The notes under the pieces: model-generated
Database searches by the model: none
The model's input: only the letters and a program-made list of their open reading frames with translations
Told to the model about the DNA's origin: nothing
From: UBA10649 sp963700745
Lineage (GTDB): Bacteria; Actinomycetota; Actinomycetes; S36-B12
Length of the DNA stretch: 64,000 nucleotides
Assembly (NCBI GenBank): GCA_963700745.1
Contig: CAVOYT010000012.1
Location: 372,001 to 436,000, forward strand
Direction of reading: 5' to 3'
Made by a program: the position numbers and the translations under genes
In this document: positions 46,740-57,092 of the stretch, piece after piece
How positions within the stretch are numbered: position 1 is the first letter of the stretch
How the letters are laid out: each line of letters starts with the position of its first letter

Positions 46740-48285
46740 CTACTTCAGACCGATCTTCTTGAACAGGCTGAAGGTGGAGGCCATGGTGTTCATCCACCTC
46801 TCGTCACTCATGCCCAGGACCGGCCCGAAGCTGAGGAAGCGCTGCACGGCCACCGTCTGTGACTCGGTGTACTTCAGCAGGCCCTCGTCACCGTGGCGCC
46901 GGCCGAGGCCGGAGTCGCCCATGCCACCCATCGGCGCTCGCGTGCTCCCCCACGAGGGCCCGTACCCCTCGTTGACGTTCACCGTGCCGGCGTGCAGTTG
47001 GCGGGCGATCGTGCGCCCCGCGCCCTTGTCACGCGTGACGACCGCCGCGTTGAGCCCGTAGACCGTGTCGTTCGCGAACTGGATGGCCTCCTCGTCCGAG
47101 CTCACCGGGTACAGGGCGACGACCGGGCCGAAGGTCTCCTCGTCGCACAGGATCATCCCCTCGGTCACGCCCTCGAGCACCGTGGGCTCGAAGTGGTTGG
47201 GACCGATGTCCGGGCGCGCGCTGCCACCGGCCAGCACCCGGGCCCCCTGCGTGACAGCGTCGTCAACGTGCTTTCGCACCCGCGTCAGCTGGCGTCCCGA
47301 GATCAGCGATCCCATGTCACCCGTCCAGCCGATGGATGGCGCCATGGTCATCGAACGGACGCGGGCAGCGAACGCCTCGGCGAACCGGTCGTAGACCTCG
47401 GCATGCACGTAGATGCGTTCCATGGAGATGCACAGCTGGCCGGAGTTCGAGAAGCAGGCGCGCACGGCGATGTCCGCTGCCCGGGTCGCATCCGCGTCCG
47501 CGCGGATGATCATCGCGTTCTTGCCACCGAGCTCGAGCGAGCACCCGATCAGTCGCTCCCCGCACCGCGCCGCCACCTCGCGGCCCACCCGCGTGGACCC
47601 GGTGAACATCACGTAGTCGACACGGTCGATGACCATGGGCCCGATGACCGGGCCGTCCCCAGTCACGATGCGCACGACGTCCGTAGGCACGCCGGCGCGG
47701 ATGAGGAGGTCGACCACCCACAGGGCGGTGAGGGACGTCTGCACATCAGGCTTGATGAGCGCCGCATTGCCGGCAAGCAGGGCCGGGATCGCGTCGCTGA
47801 CCGCGAGGGTGAGCGGATAGTTCCACGGGGTCAGGAAGCCGACCACGCCCTTGGGCTGCTGGAACTGGGTCACGCCGACCGCACCCGGGAAGATTCCTCG
47901 GTGACGTCGTGGGCCGCAGGAGTCGGCCGGCATCACGGGCGTAGTGCCGCGCGGTGATGCAGACGTCGAGCAGTTCCTCCATCGCGTCACGACGGGCCTT
48001 GCCCGTCTCCCACTGGACGATGTCGAGGCCCTCCTCACGATGCTCGAGCACCATGTCGTGGAACCGCAGCATGATGCGGGACCGCTCCTGCAGGGGGCGC
48101 CGGGCCCATGCCTGCTGACCACGTCGCAGCGCCGCCATCGCATCGTCGACGTCGGCCTCCTGCGCGAGCGGGAGCTCGTAGATCTGCTCTCCCGTGAAGG
48201 GGGCGTGCACCGGCCAGGAGGGCGCGGAGTCGCTGACGCTCACGGCGGACAGGAGGCGCGACACCAGCGCCGGCGAGGGGGTCAC
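46740..48285 (-). CDS. Succinate-semialdehyde dehydrogenase [NADP+] type (one frameshift)
   Basis: This aldehyde dehydrogenase of about 514 residues has FLTPWNYPLTLAVSDAIPALL, the cofactor motif FTGSTRVGREVA, the general base Glu in LELGGKNAMII and the nucleophile Cys in SNSGQLCISMERIYV. Its closest known type is GabD2, which oxidises succinate semialdehyde to succinate. The frame changes near 47905, so the N-terminal 125 residues (SWPVHAPFTGEQIYELP) sit in another frame. The GTG start (48285) overlaps the guaB3 stop. The neighbour GMC gene could make an aldehyde substrate, but that is conjecture. Confidence 0.85.
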
Positions 48286-49394
48286 GCCGTCACCACCATC
48301 TCGACCCGCTGGAACTCCTTCATGTCGCTGTAGCCGGTGGTCGCCATCGCCTTGCGCAGCGCTCCCACGATGTTCATCGAGCCGTCCGCGCTTCGCGACG
48401 GACCGTTCAGCACCTCGGCCAGCGTGCCCACGGGAGGCATCAGGTGCCGCACCCCACGCGGCAGTCGCGGGTGCCAGGCCTCCGATCCCCAGTGCGCGCC
48501 GCGCCCGGGGGCGTCGCTGGCGCGGGACAGGATCGACCCCACCATCGCCGCATCCGCCCCGCAGGCGATCGCCTTGACGATGTCGCCACTGCTCCCCATG
48601 GACCCGTCGGCGATGACATGCACATACCGGCCGCCGGACTCGTCCAGATAGTCGCGTCGAGCCGCGGCCACGTCGGCGATGGCACTCGCCATCGGGACGC
48701 GCACGCCGATGACGTCGGACGTCGTGTGGGAGGCGCCGCCGCCGAATCCGACGAGTACGCCCGCGGCACCCGTGCGCATGAGATGCAGGGCCGCCTGGTG
48801 CGTCGCGCAGCCACCGACGATGACGGGCGCATCGAGTTCGTGGATGAACTGCTTGAGGTTCAGCGGCTCCCCGTCCGTGGAGACGTGCTCGGCGGAGACC
48901 GTCGTCCCGCGGATGACGACGATGTCCGCGCCCTTCTGCGCTGCCAGTGGAGCGAGTCGGCTCGCGCCCTGCGGCGAGGTGGCGACCGCGACCGTGATGC
49001 CCGCCTCCTTGAGGTCCGAGATGCGCGCGGCGATGAGGCCGGTGTCCACGGGCTTGGCGGAGTACAGCTCCTGCATGCGGGGGGTCACGACGGCCGGGTC
49101 GAGCTGCGAGATCTCCTGCAGCAGCGGTGCCGGGTCCTCGTATCGACCCCACAGTCCCTCGAGGTTCAAGACGGCCAGCAGCCCGAGCTCGGAGAAGGTC
49201 ACGACCGTCTCCGGGGAGACGACCGAGTCCATGGGAGCGGCGATCAGGGGCGTGTCGAACCGGTAGGCGTCGATGGTCCACGAGGTGGACACGGCCTCAG
49301 GATCACGCGTGCGTCGGCTGGGCGCGATGGCGACCTCGTCGAGGGAGTAGCCACGACGGGCGCGCTTCGCGCCGCCGATCTGGATATCGGTCAC
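48282..49394 (-). CDS. guaB3: GuaB3 family IMP dehydrogenase-related protein
   Basis: This 370-residue TIM-barrel protein of the IMPDH/GMPR superfamily lacks CBS domains, as GuaB3 proteins do. It begins IQIGGAKRARRGYSLDEVAIAPSRRTRDP. Barrel segments include FDTPLIAAPMDSVVSPETVV, VIVGGCATHQAALHLMRTG and the glycine-rich GVLVGFGGGASHTTSDVIG where IMPDH has its catalytic Cys; here no Cys is in that place. The biochemical role is debated: some actinobacterial GuaB3s act as GMP reductases. The GTG start is five bases after the guaB stop. Confidence 0.93.
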   Translation of the reverse strand: MTDIQIGGAKRARRGYSLDEVAIAPSRRTRDPEAVSTSWTIDAYRFDTPLIAAPMDSVVSPETVVTFSELGLLAVLNLEGLWGRYEDPAPLLQEISQLDPAVVTPRMQELYSAKPVDTGLIAARISDLKEAGITVAVATSPQGASRLAPLAAQKGADIVVIRGTTVSAEHVSTDGEPLNLKQFIHELDAPVIVGGCATHQAALHLMRTGAAGVLVGFGGGASHTTSDVIGVRVPMASAIADVAAARRDYLDESGGRYVHVIADGSMGSSGDIVKAIACGADAAMVGSILSRASDAPGRGAHWGSEAWHPRLPRGVRHLMPPVGTLAEVLNGPSRSADGSMNIVGALRKAMATTGYSDMKEFQRVEMVVTA

Positions 49395-49399
49395 GCGAT

Positions 49400-50923
49400 C
49401 TACCGTCCTGAGTAGTTGGGCGCTTCGATGGTCATCTGGATGTCGTGCGGGTGGCTCTCCCTGAGCCCGGCGGCGGTGATGCGCACGAATGTGCCGCGGG
49501 CGTGGAGCTCGGCCATGGTCTGCGCGCCCGAGTAGCCCATCGCAGCCCGGAGGCCGCCGACCAACTGGTGTGCGACCGCTCCCAGCGGACCGCGGTACGC
49601 GACCATGCCCTCGATGCCTTCGGGCACGAGCTTGTCGTCGCTGAGGACGTCGTCCTGGAAGTACCTGTCCTTGCTGTAGGAACGAGCCTGTCCGCGCGAC
49701 TGCATGGCACCCAACGAGCCCATCCCCCGGTATGACTTGAACTGCTTGCCGTTGACGAACACCACGTCGCCGGGTGCTTCCTCGCAGCCGGCGAGCAGCG
49801 ACCCGAGCATGACGGTGTCCGCCCCCGCGACCAGGGCCTTGGCGATGTCACCGGAGTACTGGACGCCGCCGTCGCCGATCACCGGGACTCCGGCGGGGCG
49901 GCAGGCCAGCGAGGCCTCGTAGATCGCGGAGATCTGCGGGACGCCCACTCCGGCGACGACTCGCGTCGTGCAGATCGAGCCCGGACCGACGCCGACCTTC
50001 ACGCCGTCGGCGCCCGCGTCCACGAGCGCCTGCGCACCGGCTCGGGTGGCCACATTGCCGCCCACGACGTCGACGGACGACTGCTTCTTGAGCAGGCGCA
50101 CCATGTCCACGACGGCCCGTGAATGCCCGTGCGCGGTGTCGACAGTGAGGAAGTCCACGCCCGCCTCGATCAGGGCGCGGGCCCGCTTCTCGGCGTCTTC
50201 CCCGACGCCCACCGCCGCGCCGACGACCAGTCGGCCGCTCGCATCCTTCGTGGCATGGGGGTACTTGTCGGACTTGACGAAGTCCTTGACGGTGAACAGG
50301 CCCTGGAGCCGTCCCTGCGCATCGATGAGGGGCAGCTTCTCGACCTTGTGGCCGGCCAGCAGCTGCAGCGCGTCGTCGGGCGCGATCCCGACCCTCGCGG
50401 TGACGAGGGGCATGGGCGTCATGACCTCCCGCACGGGCCGGCCCATGTCGTCCTCGAATCGCATGTCGCGGTTGGTCACGATGCCCAGGAGGATGCCGCC
50501 GTCGTCGACCACGGGTACGCCCGAGATGCGGTACCGCCCGCAGAGCCGGTCGACCTCACCGAGGGTGTCGTCCGGCGAACAGGTGATCGGGTTGTTCACC
50601 ATCCCTGCCTCGGACCGCTTGACGAGGTCGGCCTGAGTGGCCTGCTCCTCGATCGGCAGGTTGCGATGCAGCACGCCCACGCCACCCTGCCGGGCCATCG
50701 CAATCGCCATCCGCGCCTCGGTGACGGTGTCCATCGCGCTGGAGACGAGCGGGAGCCTGACCTGGATGTTCCGCGTGACCCATGACCCGGTGTCGACCTC
50801 GCTCGGCACGACGTCCGACTCGCCCGGCACCAGCAGCACGTCGTCGAATGTCAGCCCAAGAAACCCGAACTTCTCAGGGACACCGTCGAAGGCTAGGGAG
50901 TCGGGCAGCGGACGAGGCTCCAT
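49400..50923 (-). CDS. guaB: IMP dehydrogenase
   Basis: GuaB oxidises IMP to XMP with NAD, the rate-limiting step to GMP. The 507-residue protein has a TIM barrel interrupted by two CBS domains (residues about 110-230, with DRLCGRYRISGVPVVDDGG). The active-site loop Cys is in GVGPGSICTTRVVAGVG, and the mobile flap is RGMGSLGAMQ. I chose the ATG at 50923 because GGAG lies before it and the conserved FGFLGLTFDDVLLVP follows at once; longer upstream frames are noise. The next gene, guaB3, is five bases away. Confidence 0.96.
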   Translation of the reverse strand: MEPRPLPDSLAFDGVPEKFGFLGLTFDDVLLVPGESDVVPSEVDTGSWVTRNIQVRLPLVSSAMDTVTEARMAIAMARQGGVGVLHRNLPIEEQATQADLVKRSEAGMVNNPITCSPDDTLGEVDRLCGRYRISGVPVVDDGGILLGIVTNRDMRFEDDMGRPVREVMTPMPLVTARVGIAPDDALQLLAGHKVEKLPLIDAQGRLQGLFTVKDFVKSDKYPHATKDASGRLVVGAAVGVGEDAEKRARALIEAGVDFLTVDTAHGHSRAVVDMVRLLKKQSSVDVVGGNVATRAGAQALVDAGADGVKVGVGPGSICTTRVVAGVGVPQISAIYEASLACRPAGVPVIGDGGVQYSGDIAKALVAGADTVMLGSLLAGCEEAPGDVVFVNGKQFKSYRGMGSLGAMQSRGQARSYSKDRYFQDDVLSDDKLVPEGIEGMVAYRGPLGAVAHQLVGGLRAAMGYSGAQTMAELHARGTFVRITAAGLRESHPHDIQMTIEAPNYSGR

Positions 50924-50969
50924 GGGGTCTCCGGAGGGCGCGGTGGTCGGGAGGTGGATCTGCCCAAGG

Positions 50970-51972
50970 CTACTCGCCAACCGCGTACGCGATTCGCGCG
51001 ACGGTATCGGCGAGATCGCTGACCTGCTCGACACGGTCGGGCAGCGGGCCGTCCGTCTCCCGCCAGCCCGGCCCCCCGATGAGGACCGTGGGCGCTGGAC
51101 GCACCGATGGCAGCTCCTCGAGCAGGGCGGGGTCCGCCGTCCCGGGGATCTGCGCCCAGATGAACACCACGGCGGGGCCCAGGCGCTGGACGGCACTGCG
51201 CAGCGCAGCGGTGGGCATGCTCGCCCCGAGGATGCGGGCGCCGATCCGTCGCTCGGCCAGCGCCCCAGCGACAGCCCACAGGGTCAGCGAGTGCAGTTCG
51301 TCAGGAGCGCAGGTGAGGAGCACGGAGCGGTGGCCCTGCGGGATGGCCGCGGACCGGACCGCGACGGAGAGGGCATCCTGGATGGCCGCGCTCAGGGCGT
51401 GCTCGACCTCGATTCCCCGACCGTCGTTGCTCCACTGCTGGCCGACCCCGACGAGGACCGGCACGAGCAGGTTGTCCCACGTCCATACGACCCCGCGTCG
51501 CCGCAGGCTCTCGTCGATGATGGCGGCGCAGGCCGCCGTGTCCAGGGACTGGGCGGCGCGGGCCAGTCCGCGCACCGCCGGGCCGCCTCCCGGCAGCGGG
51601 ACGACCCGGCCGCCTCCGGCCCGGCCCGGGGCCTCGACGAGCGGAGGCATCCGCGGCATCGCTGGCGGTTTGCGGCGCCGGATCGGTCACCGGGGCCAGG
51701 CTCTGCTCATCGATGACGAGCTCACGGGCCGCGCGGGCCGCCTCGGACGGGGAGATGCCGGCGATCACCAACCGGCGCATGTGCTCAAGCCGGGCCAGGT
51801 CGGCAGGGCAGTAGCGGCGATGCGAGCCGGGGCGATGCTCGCTCGGTCCGACGCCATAGCGGCGGTCCCAGGTGCGCAGAGTGGCCGGTGCCACCCCCAT
51901 GCGACGGGCTACCGCCGAGACGCTCAGGCCCATCGGGTCGGCCGCCTGGGGGGCCTCCACCTCACCGGTCAC
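50970..51972 (-). CDS. CarH/LitR-like MerR regulator with B12-binding domain (one frameshift)
   Basis: This protein of about 334 residues has a MerR helix-turn-helix (VSAVARRMGVAPATLRTWDRRYG, residues about 17-40), a linker, a four-helix bundle and a cobalamin-binding domain. The helical bundle contains W-x9-EH (QQWSNDGRGIEVEHAL), the signature of B12-dependent photoreceptor repressors. The B12 domain has CAPDELHSLTL, with a His in the place of the lower axial ligand. The residue after the Trp is Ser, where CarH of Thermus has the light-reactive His. A frame change near 51650 lies in the linker. It diverges from whiB across a promoter and palindrome. Confidence 0.82.
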
Positions 51973-52037
51973 GCGGCCATTCTGGGGGCGGCGCCACCAT
52001 CACGCGACCCGAGACCGCCCAACGCGCCGAAAATCAT

Positions 52038-52080
52038 TCAAGAAACCATCTTGACCAACTTATGAAGCGTTTTGTAGAGT
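52038..52080 (+). promoter_or_regulatory. whiB promoter with palindromic operator
   Basis: -35 TTGACC (52051-52056) and -10 TAGAGT (52075-52080) are 18 bases apart. The palindrome TCAAGAAACCATCTTGA (52038-52054, arms perfect, five-base spacer) overlaps the -35. It lies between the MerR/B12 regulator and whiB, so that regulator is a natural candidate to bind it. Confidence 0.6.
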
Positions 52081-52119
52081 GTTCAACAACGAGCAGGACA
52101 CCATCGAAGGAGAGACGCC

Positions 52120-52437
52120 ATGGCCGACGTATCCCGGCTCCCGGGTCCCAATGCCGACTTCTGGGACTGGCAGATGGACGGGGCCTGTCGTGGCGAGGAT
52201 CCGAGCCTGTTCTTCCATCCTGACGGCGAGCGCGGCCCGGCCCGGGACGCCAGGGAGGCAGCGGCCAAGGCGATCTGCGCGGGCTGCCCGGTCCGCACGC
52301 TGTGCGCCGAGCACGCCCTCGCGGTCCGCGAGCCGTACGGCGTGTGGGGCGGCATGTCCGAGGACGAGCGCGAGCGGATCTACCGTCGCCGCCGCGTGGC
52401 CGTGGCCTCGAACAGCGCCGACCAGCTCTCCGCCTGA
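52120..52437 (+). CDS. WhiB-family [4Fe-4S] transcriptional regulator
   Basis: This 105-residue regulator has the four cluster-ligand Cys at residues 23, 53, 56 and 62 (CxxC-x5-C for the last three) and the G[VI]WGG turn in YGVWGGMSEDE, which contacts the main sigma factor. The basic C-terminus (RIYRRRRVAV) binds DNA. These proteins are found almost only in actinobacteria and their phages. The start ATG follows GAAGGAG. The subclass is not certain; WhiB1- or WhiB2-like are both possible. Confidence 0.95.
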   Translation: MADVSRLPGPNADFWDWQMDGACRGEDPSLFFHPDGERGPARDAREAAAKAICAGCPVRTLCAEHALAVREPYGVWGGMSEDERERIYRRRRVAVASNSADQLSA

Positions 52438-52474
52438 CCCACGAGGGTCCGAACCCCACCTCAGCGCTTCCCCG

Positions 52475-54296
52475 TCAGGGCGTGGTCCGGGCCGAGGCCA
52501 AGGCCCGGTCGAGCATCGGGTTATCGATCCCCTCGGCCAGCAGGGCTGCCGCCTCGGCATCCCCCTCCACGCCCAGCGCCGCACCATGCAGCATCGAGCG
52601 CACCGTCAGTTCCCGCATCGACGTCCGCGACGCCAGGGTGCGCATCGACGTCACCCACGTGAGCGTCTCCGGATGATCGTGCCGTCGACCCACCTCGCAC
52701 AGCGCGTCGAGGATGTAGGCGTCGAGCCACACATAGGGGTCGGCGAGCCGGTTGCAGCGGACCCGAGCGTCCGCAAGAAGGGCGAACGCACCGGCCACAT
52801 CACCAGCTGACTCGGCGACGAGGGCCATCCCGCGCGCGGCCATCCCCTCCCAGCATGGATCGCCCAGCTGACACGCCCGGGCGAACGACTGCTCCAGCAG
52901 CGCGGCCGCAGCTGTCACGTCGCCCCTGGCCAGCTCCACCTCCCCACGCAGCGCCTGCGGCCATGGCACGACGGCAAGCCACCGATCCCGCTCGGCGAGG
53001 TCGAGGGACTCGTCGAGGCAGTGGGCCGCATCGTCCAGATCACCCCGGAGCAGGTGGACGCGCCCGCGCATGGAGAGCGCGAAGGAGGCACGTCGCACGT
53101 CGCCGCACCGAGTGGACTGGGCGACCGCGTCGTCAAGGTGTGCGAGGGCGGCCTGGTAGTCGGCCCGGTCGCTCTCGACCGAGCCCAGGTAAGTGGTCGC
53201 CTTCGCCATGATCCTGGGCGAGTCGCCCGCTATGGCCAGGGCATCGGTGAGCCACAACTGCGCACGGTCGTACCTGGCGCGCAGGAAGTCGACGTATCCG
53301 AGTTCAGCCCGGACCTGGGCCATCGCCGCCCGGTCGCCATGCTCCGCCGCGATCCGATCGGCCGCGTACAGGGCCGCGAGCCCTTCCTCATCCATCCCCC
53401 GCATCGAGTGGATCAGGGCCTCGGCCAAGGCGAGGCGCGAGGAGACCTGCATGGCTGGCTGCGATGCCATGTCGGCGAGACGTACCGCGGTCCGCAACGA
53501 CTCGACACCCGCCTCCGTGGCGCCTGCGGACACCGCGGCGGCCCCGGCTTCCACGACCGCGGCGATGGACGCTGCACTGGCCGGTTCCAAGGTGCCGGGA
53601 GGGGGCCGGCGCAAGGCAGACTCGAGCGCACTGCCTGGCGCTACCCCCAGGTCGGCCTCGAGCCGGACGGCCATCGCGTCATAGCGACGCTGCGCGGCAC
53701 CGTCTTCGCCGAGCCTGCGGTAGAGGCGGATGACAAGGGCCTCGTGGTTCTCGTCCAGGGGACTCATCGCTGCCGCCCGCACCGCGAAGTCCAGCGCAGC
53801 GTCGAGCTGCCCCGCCGACAGGGACCCCAGCGCCGCCTCATGCAGGATGGACTCTGACGCGGCAGAGAGGCGCTGCTGCTCCGAGTGCAACCAGGCGTCG
53901 AACCCGGCGGCCCCACGCACGGTGAGTCCCTCGAGGAGGCTCGTCGCCCAGGCTCGGCACCACCACCGCCTCGGCCCAGGTTCCACGCGAGACCACCTCG
54001 ACATCGACCATCGAGTCCGCAGGCAGATCGAGGACGAGCGGGTCACCCTCGAGGGTGGCTCCCGGACCAAGGCCCCGGCGCACCTCGGCCAGGCTCCAGC
54101 GCAGGGCACGCAGCGGATCGTCCGCCTCGTCGAACAGCAGCCCGGCCGTCTGCGCGCGGGTAGGGGGTCTGTCGCTCAGCACGAGATAGGCGAGCAGGCC
54201 CCAGCTCTTCTGGCTCCGGAACTGGTAGGCCGGCCCCGAGTCATGCTCGATCCGGGGCCGACCCAGCAGGTGCACGCTCAGGCTCATTCGCGGCAT
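52475..54296 (-). CDS. SARP-like transcriptional regulator with BTAD and TPR domains (one frameshift)
   Basis: This protein of about 606 residues opens with an OmpR-like DNA-binding region (SLSVHLLGRPRIEHDSG, then FRSQKSWGLLAYLVLSDR and RWSLAEVRRGLG). It is followed by the bacterial transcriptional activator domain (MSPLDENHEALVIRLYRRLGEDGAAQRRYDA). A long TPR-like helical array of about 350 residues forms the rest (ARYDRAQLWLTDALAIA, then RGRVHLLRGDLDDAAHCLD). There is no ATPase (NB-ARC) module, unlike AfsR. The frame changes near 53955. Such regulators often govern secondary metabolism; here the next genes encode a redoxin and a DUF4242 protein. Confidence 0.8.
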
Positions 54297-54327
54297 CGTC
54301 CCACGGACGCCGACGTGCGCAGGGTGA

Positions 54328-54978
54328 TCAGGCCAACTGCGCGGCTGCGGTCAGCACTCGGGGATCCGGGAAGTCCTCGCAGTACTGGTAGGCGTAGGCG
54401 AGCCGCACCCGCCCGTCCATTCCGATGACGTACTCACCCATTGCACGCCAAGGGTCATCGACGAGCGGACGGCCCTGCTCCCGCCGATCACGCTGGAAGT
54501 CGGCCCCGAGGCCCGCGCTCGTGCGCCCAGAACTCCGCAGGCGCATCAAAGAGGACCCGCTCGACTGACCACTGGCCGAGGCCGTATGCGCGATAGGCCT
54601 CATGACCCGGATCGCTCAGCACGACGCAGGGGATGTCATGTTCCGTGCGATAGGCGTCAGCTCGTTCCGGCTCACCCTGGGTGACGACCACGGGGGTCAG
54701 CCCGGCCGCCAGGTAGGACGGATACTCGTCGACCAGGCGACGGCCGCGTTCGACACCGCAACTGCACCCGAAGTGACGCCAGAACATGATCAGCGCGGGG
54801 CCGTCGGCCCAGAATTCCGACAGCTGCCGCCGAGTCCCGGTGTGGTCGGCCAGGAGGAGGTCAGGGGCGCGAGCCTCCCGGCGGGGCGGCGTGCCCTCGC
54901 CCTCGATCGGCCCCGTCGTCCAGCCCTCGAGCCAAGCCGACTCTGCGGCCTCGGTGAGCTCACTCAGGGTCTGCCACT
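54328..54978 (-). CDS. Peroxiredoxin-like (AhpC/TSA, PRXL2-type) protein (one frameshift)
   Basis: This thioredoxin-fold protein of about 216 residues has the motif MFWRHFGCSCGVERGRRLVD, in which a CxC takes the place of the usual CxxC or peroxidatic Cys pattern. It begins with RAPDLLLADHTGTRRQLSEF, the AhpC-type strand and loop. The frame changes near 54525, joining FDAPAEFWAHER to the C-terminal VDDPWRAMGEYVIGMDG, a family-like end. No in-frame ATG or GTG is seen at the 5' end (about 54978), so the start is uncertain and may be affected by another indel. It follows the DUF4242 gene closely. Confidence 0.65.
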
Positions 54979-54987
54979 GAACCGCGC

Positions 54988-55239
54988 CTAGTCGTGCTGA
55001 CTGACGGGGTAGATCTCGTCGGCCACCAAGCCGTGCGCCGCCCGATGGCAGGCGTTCGCTGCCTCGGCGTCGGGGGCATCGACGAGGCAGAAGATCTTGC
55101 CCGCGTCCTCGTCGACCCAGTACCGCACGTAGTTCACGCCGAACTGATCCTGCGTGGCGAGATCGGCCGCGTGGGCGCCGGCGACATCGGCTTCCTTCAC
55201 GCCACCCTCGATGGTGTGGACATCCATGAACATGGGCAT
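54988..55239 (-). CDS. DUF4242 family protein (SCO4226-like)
   Basis: This 83-residue ferredoxin-fold protein matches the DUF4242/SCO4226 family, including the start MFMDVHTIEG, the AHAADLATQDQFGVNYVRYWVDEDAGKIFC strands, and AANACHRAAHG. Structures of the Streptomyces protein show nickel binding. The ATG at 55239 has an AGGAG site six bases upstream. It precedes the redoxin and the SARP-like regulator on the same strand, so a three-gene unit is likely. The function is unknown. Confidence 0.82.
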   Translation of the reverse strand: MPMFMDVHTIEGGVKEADVAGAHAADLATQDQFGVNYVRYWVDEDAGKIFCLVDAPDAEAANACHRAAHGLVADEIYPVSQHD

Positions 55240-55344
55240 GTGCTCTCCTGATCCTCGGGACCACGCGGGTCCGCCGGTGTTGTCCGCCACAGGAGATCGT
55301 GAGCGCGTGTGATCAGGCGTTTGACGCGGACCGTACATGCGAAA

Positions 55345-55402
55345 CGACCCGGGTGAGCGCGGGACCGCACCAAGTGGCGGGGTCCCGCGACCTCCCGGGT
55401 CG
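55345..55402 (-). terminator. Large two-part hairpin terminator after groEL1
   Basis: Two nested perfect 9-bp stems, CGACCCGGG/CCCGGGTCG outside and CGCGGGACC/GGTCCCGCG inside, are separated by equal four-base spacers and closed by a 14-base loop. On the minus strand it is followed by GTTTC. It lies 12 bases past the groEL1 stop. Confidence 0.85.
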
Positions 55403-55414
55403 CGTCGGCGGTAT

Positions 55415-57041
55415 CTAGTGCGAGTGACCGTGGTGCGAGTGACCGTGACCGGCCTCGTCCTCGGCGTCTTCCTTCTTCTCCACGACAAGCGCCTCGGTCG
55501 TCAGGAGCATGGCCGCGATGGATGCGGCGTTCTCCAGTGCTGACCGGGTGACCTTGACGGGGTCGATGACGCCCGCGGCGACGAGGTCGACGTACTCGCC
55601 CGTCGCGGCGTTCAGACCGTGCCCGGCCGGCAGCTCGGCAACCTTGGAGACGACCACGTAGCCCTGCTCACCGGCGTTCTCGGCGATCCAGCGCAGCGGC
55701 TCGACCATCGAGCGGCGGACGATCCCGACGCCGGTGGCCTGGTCGCCCGTGAGTCCGAGGTCACCGTCGAGCACAAGCGCGGCCTGCACCAGTGCGGTGC
55801 CACCGCCGGAGACGATGCCCTCTTCGATGGCCGCACGAGTAGCGGAGACGGCGTCCTCGACGCGGTGCTTCTTCTCCTTGAGCTCGACCTCGGTGTGGCC
55901 GCCGACCTTGATGACGACGACTCCGCCGGAGATCTTGGCGAGCCGCTCCTGGAGCTTCTCGCGGTCCCAGTCCGAATCGCTGCGCTCGATCTCAGCGCGG
56001 ATCTGCGCGACCCGGGCCTCGACCTCGGCCGGGTCTCCCCCGCCGTCGACGATCGTGGTGGTGTCCTTGGTGACGACGATGCGACGGGCGCTGCCGAGCA
56101 CCTCGAGGCCGACCTGGTCGAGCTTGAGCCCGACCTCGGGAGAGACGACCTGCGCGCCAGTGAGGACGGCGAGGTCCTGCAGGATCGCCTTGCGGCGATC
56201 ACCGAACGCCGGGGCCTTGACCGCGCAGGAGGAGAACGTGCCGCGGATCCGGTTGACGACCAGGGTGGACAGCGCCTCGCCCTCGACGTCCTCCGCGATG
56301 ATCAGCAGCGGCTTGGCGGCCTGGACGACCTTCTCCAGCAGCGGCAGGAGCTCCTGAACGGACGAGATCTTGCCCTGCACCAGCAGGATGCGGCCGTCCT
56401 CGAGCACCGTCTCCATGCGATCGGGGTCGGTGACGAAGTACGCCGAGATGAAGCCCTTGTCGAACTGCATGCCCTCGGTGAACTCGAGCTCGAGCGACGT
56501 CGTGCTCGACTCCTCGACGGAGATGACGCCGTCCTTGCCGACCTTGTCGAACGCGTCGGAGATCAGCTCGCCGATCTCGCGGTCCTGCGACGAGATGGTG
56601 GCGACGTTCGCGATCTCGTTCTTGTCTGCCACCTCGCGGGCGTTCTTCGAGCAGCTCGGCGGTGACGGCCTGCACGGCCTTGTCGATGCCGCGCTTGATG
56701 TCCATGGGCGACGCGCCTGCGGCGACCTGCTTCAGGCCCTCGCGAACCATGGCCTGAGCCAGGACGGTCGCGGTCGTGGTGCCGTCACCGGCAACGTCGT
56801 TGGTCTTGGTGGCGACCTCCTTGGCGAGCTGGGCGCCGAGGTTCTCGTACGGATCCTCGAGCTCGATCTCACGGGCGATCGTCACGCCGTCGTTCGTGAT
56901 CGTGGGGGCGCCCCACTTCTTGTCGATGACGACGTTGCGGCCCCGTGGGCCAAGCGTCACCTTCACAGCGTCGGCAAGTGCGTTCACGCCGCGCTCTAGG
57001 CTGCGGCGCGCGTCCTCGTCGAATTCCAGAATCTTGGCCAT
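55415..57041 (-). CDS. groEL1: Chaperonin GroEL1 with His-rich tail (one frameshift)
   Basis: This 60-kDa chaperonin encloses unfolded proteins together with GroES. The ATP-binding motifs GDGTTTATVLAQAM and SGGGTALVQAAL and the start MAKILEFDEDARRSLERGVN are all intact. The C-terminus is HGHSHHGHSH in place of the Gly-Gly-Met repeats of typical GroEL; this is the mark of the actinobacterial GroEL1 paralogue encoded next to groES. A one-base insertion near 56640 (reading LLEERPRGG where LLKNAREVAD is expected) breaks the frame; in an essential-type protein this points to sequencing error. A second groEL probably lies elsewhere. Confidence 0.92.
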
Positions 57042-57092
57042 CTAAGACTTCTCCCACGCATGGTGCGGTGTTGTTCAGGACAGGCGAAACAG

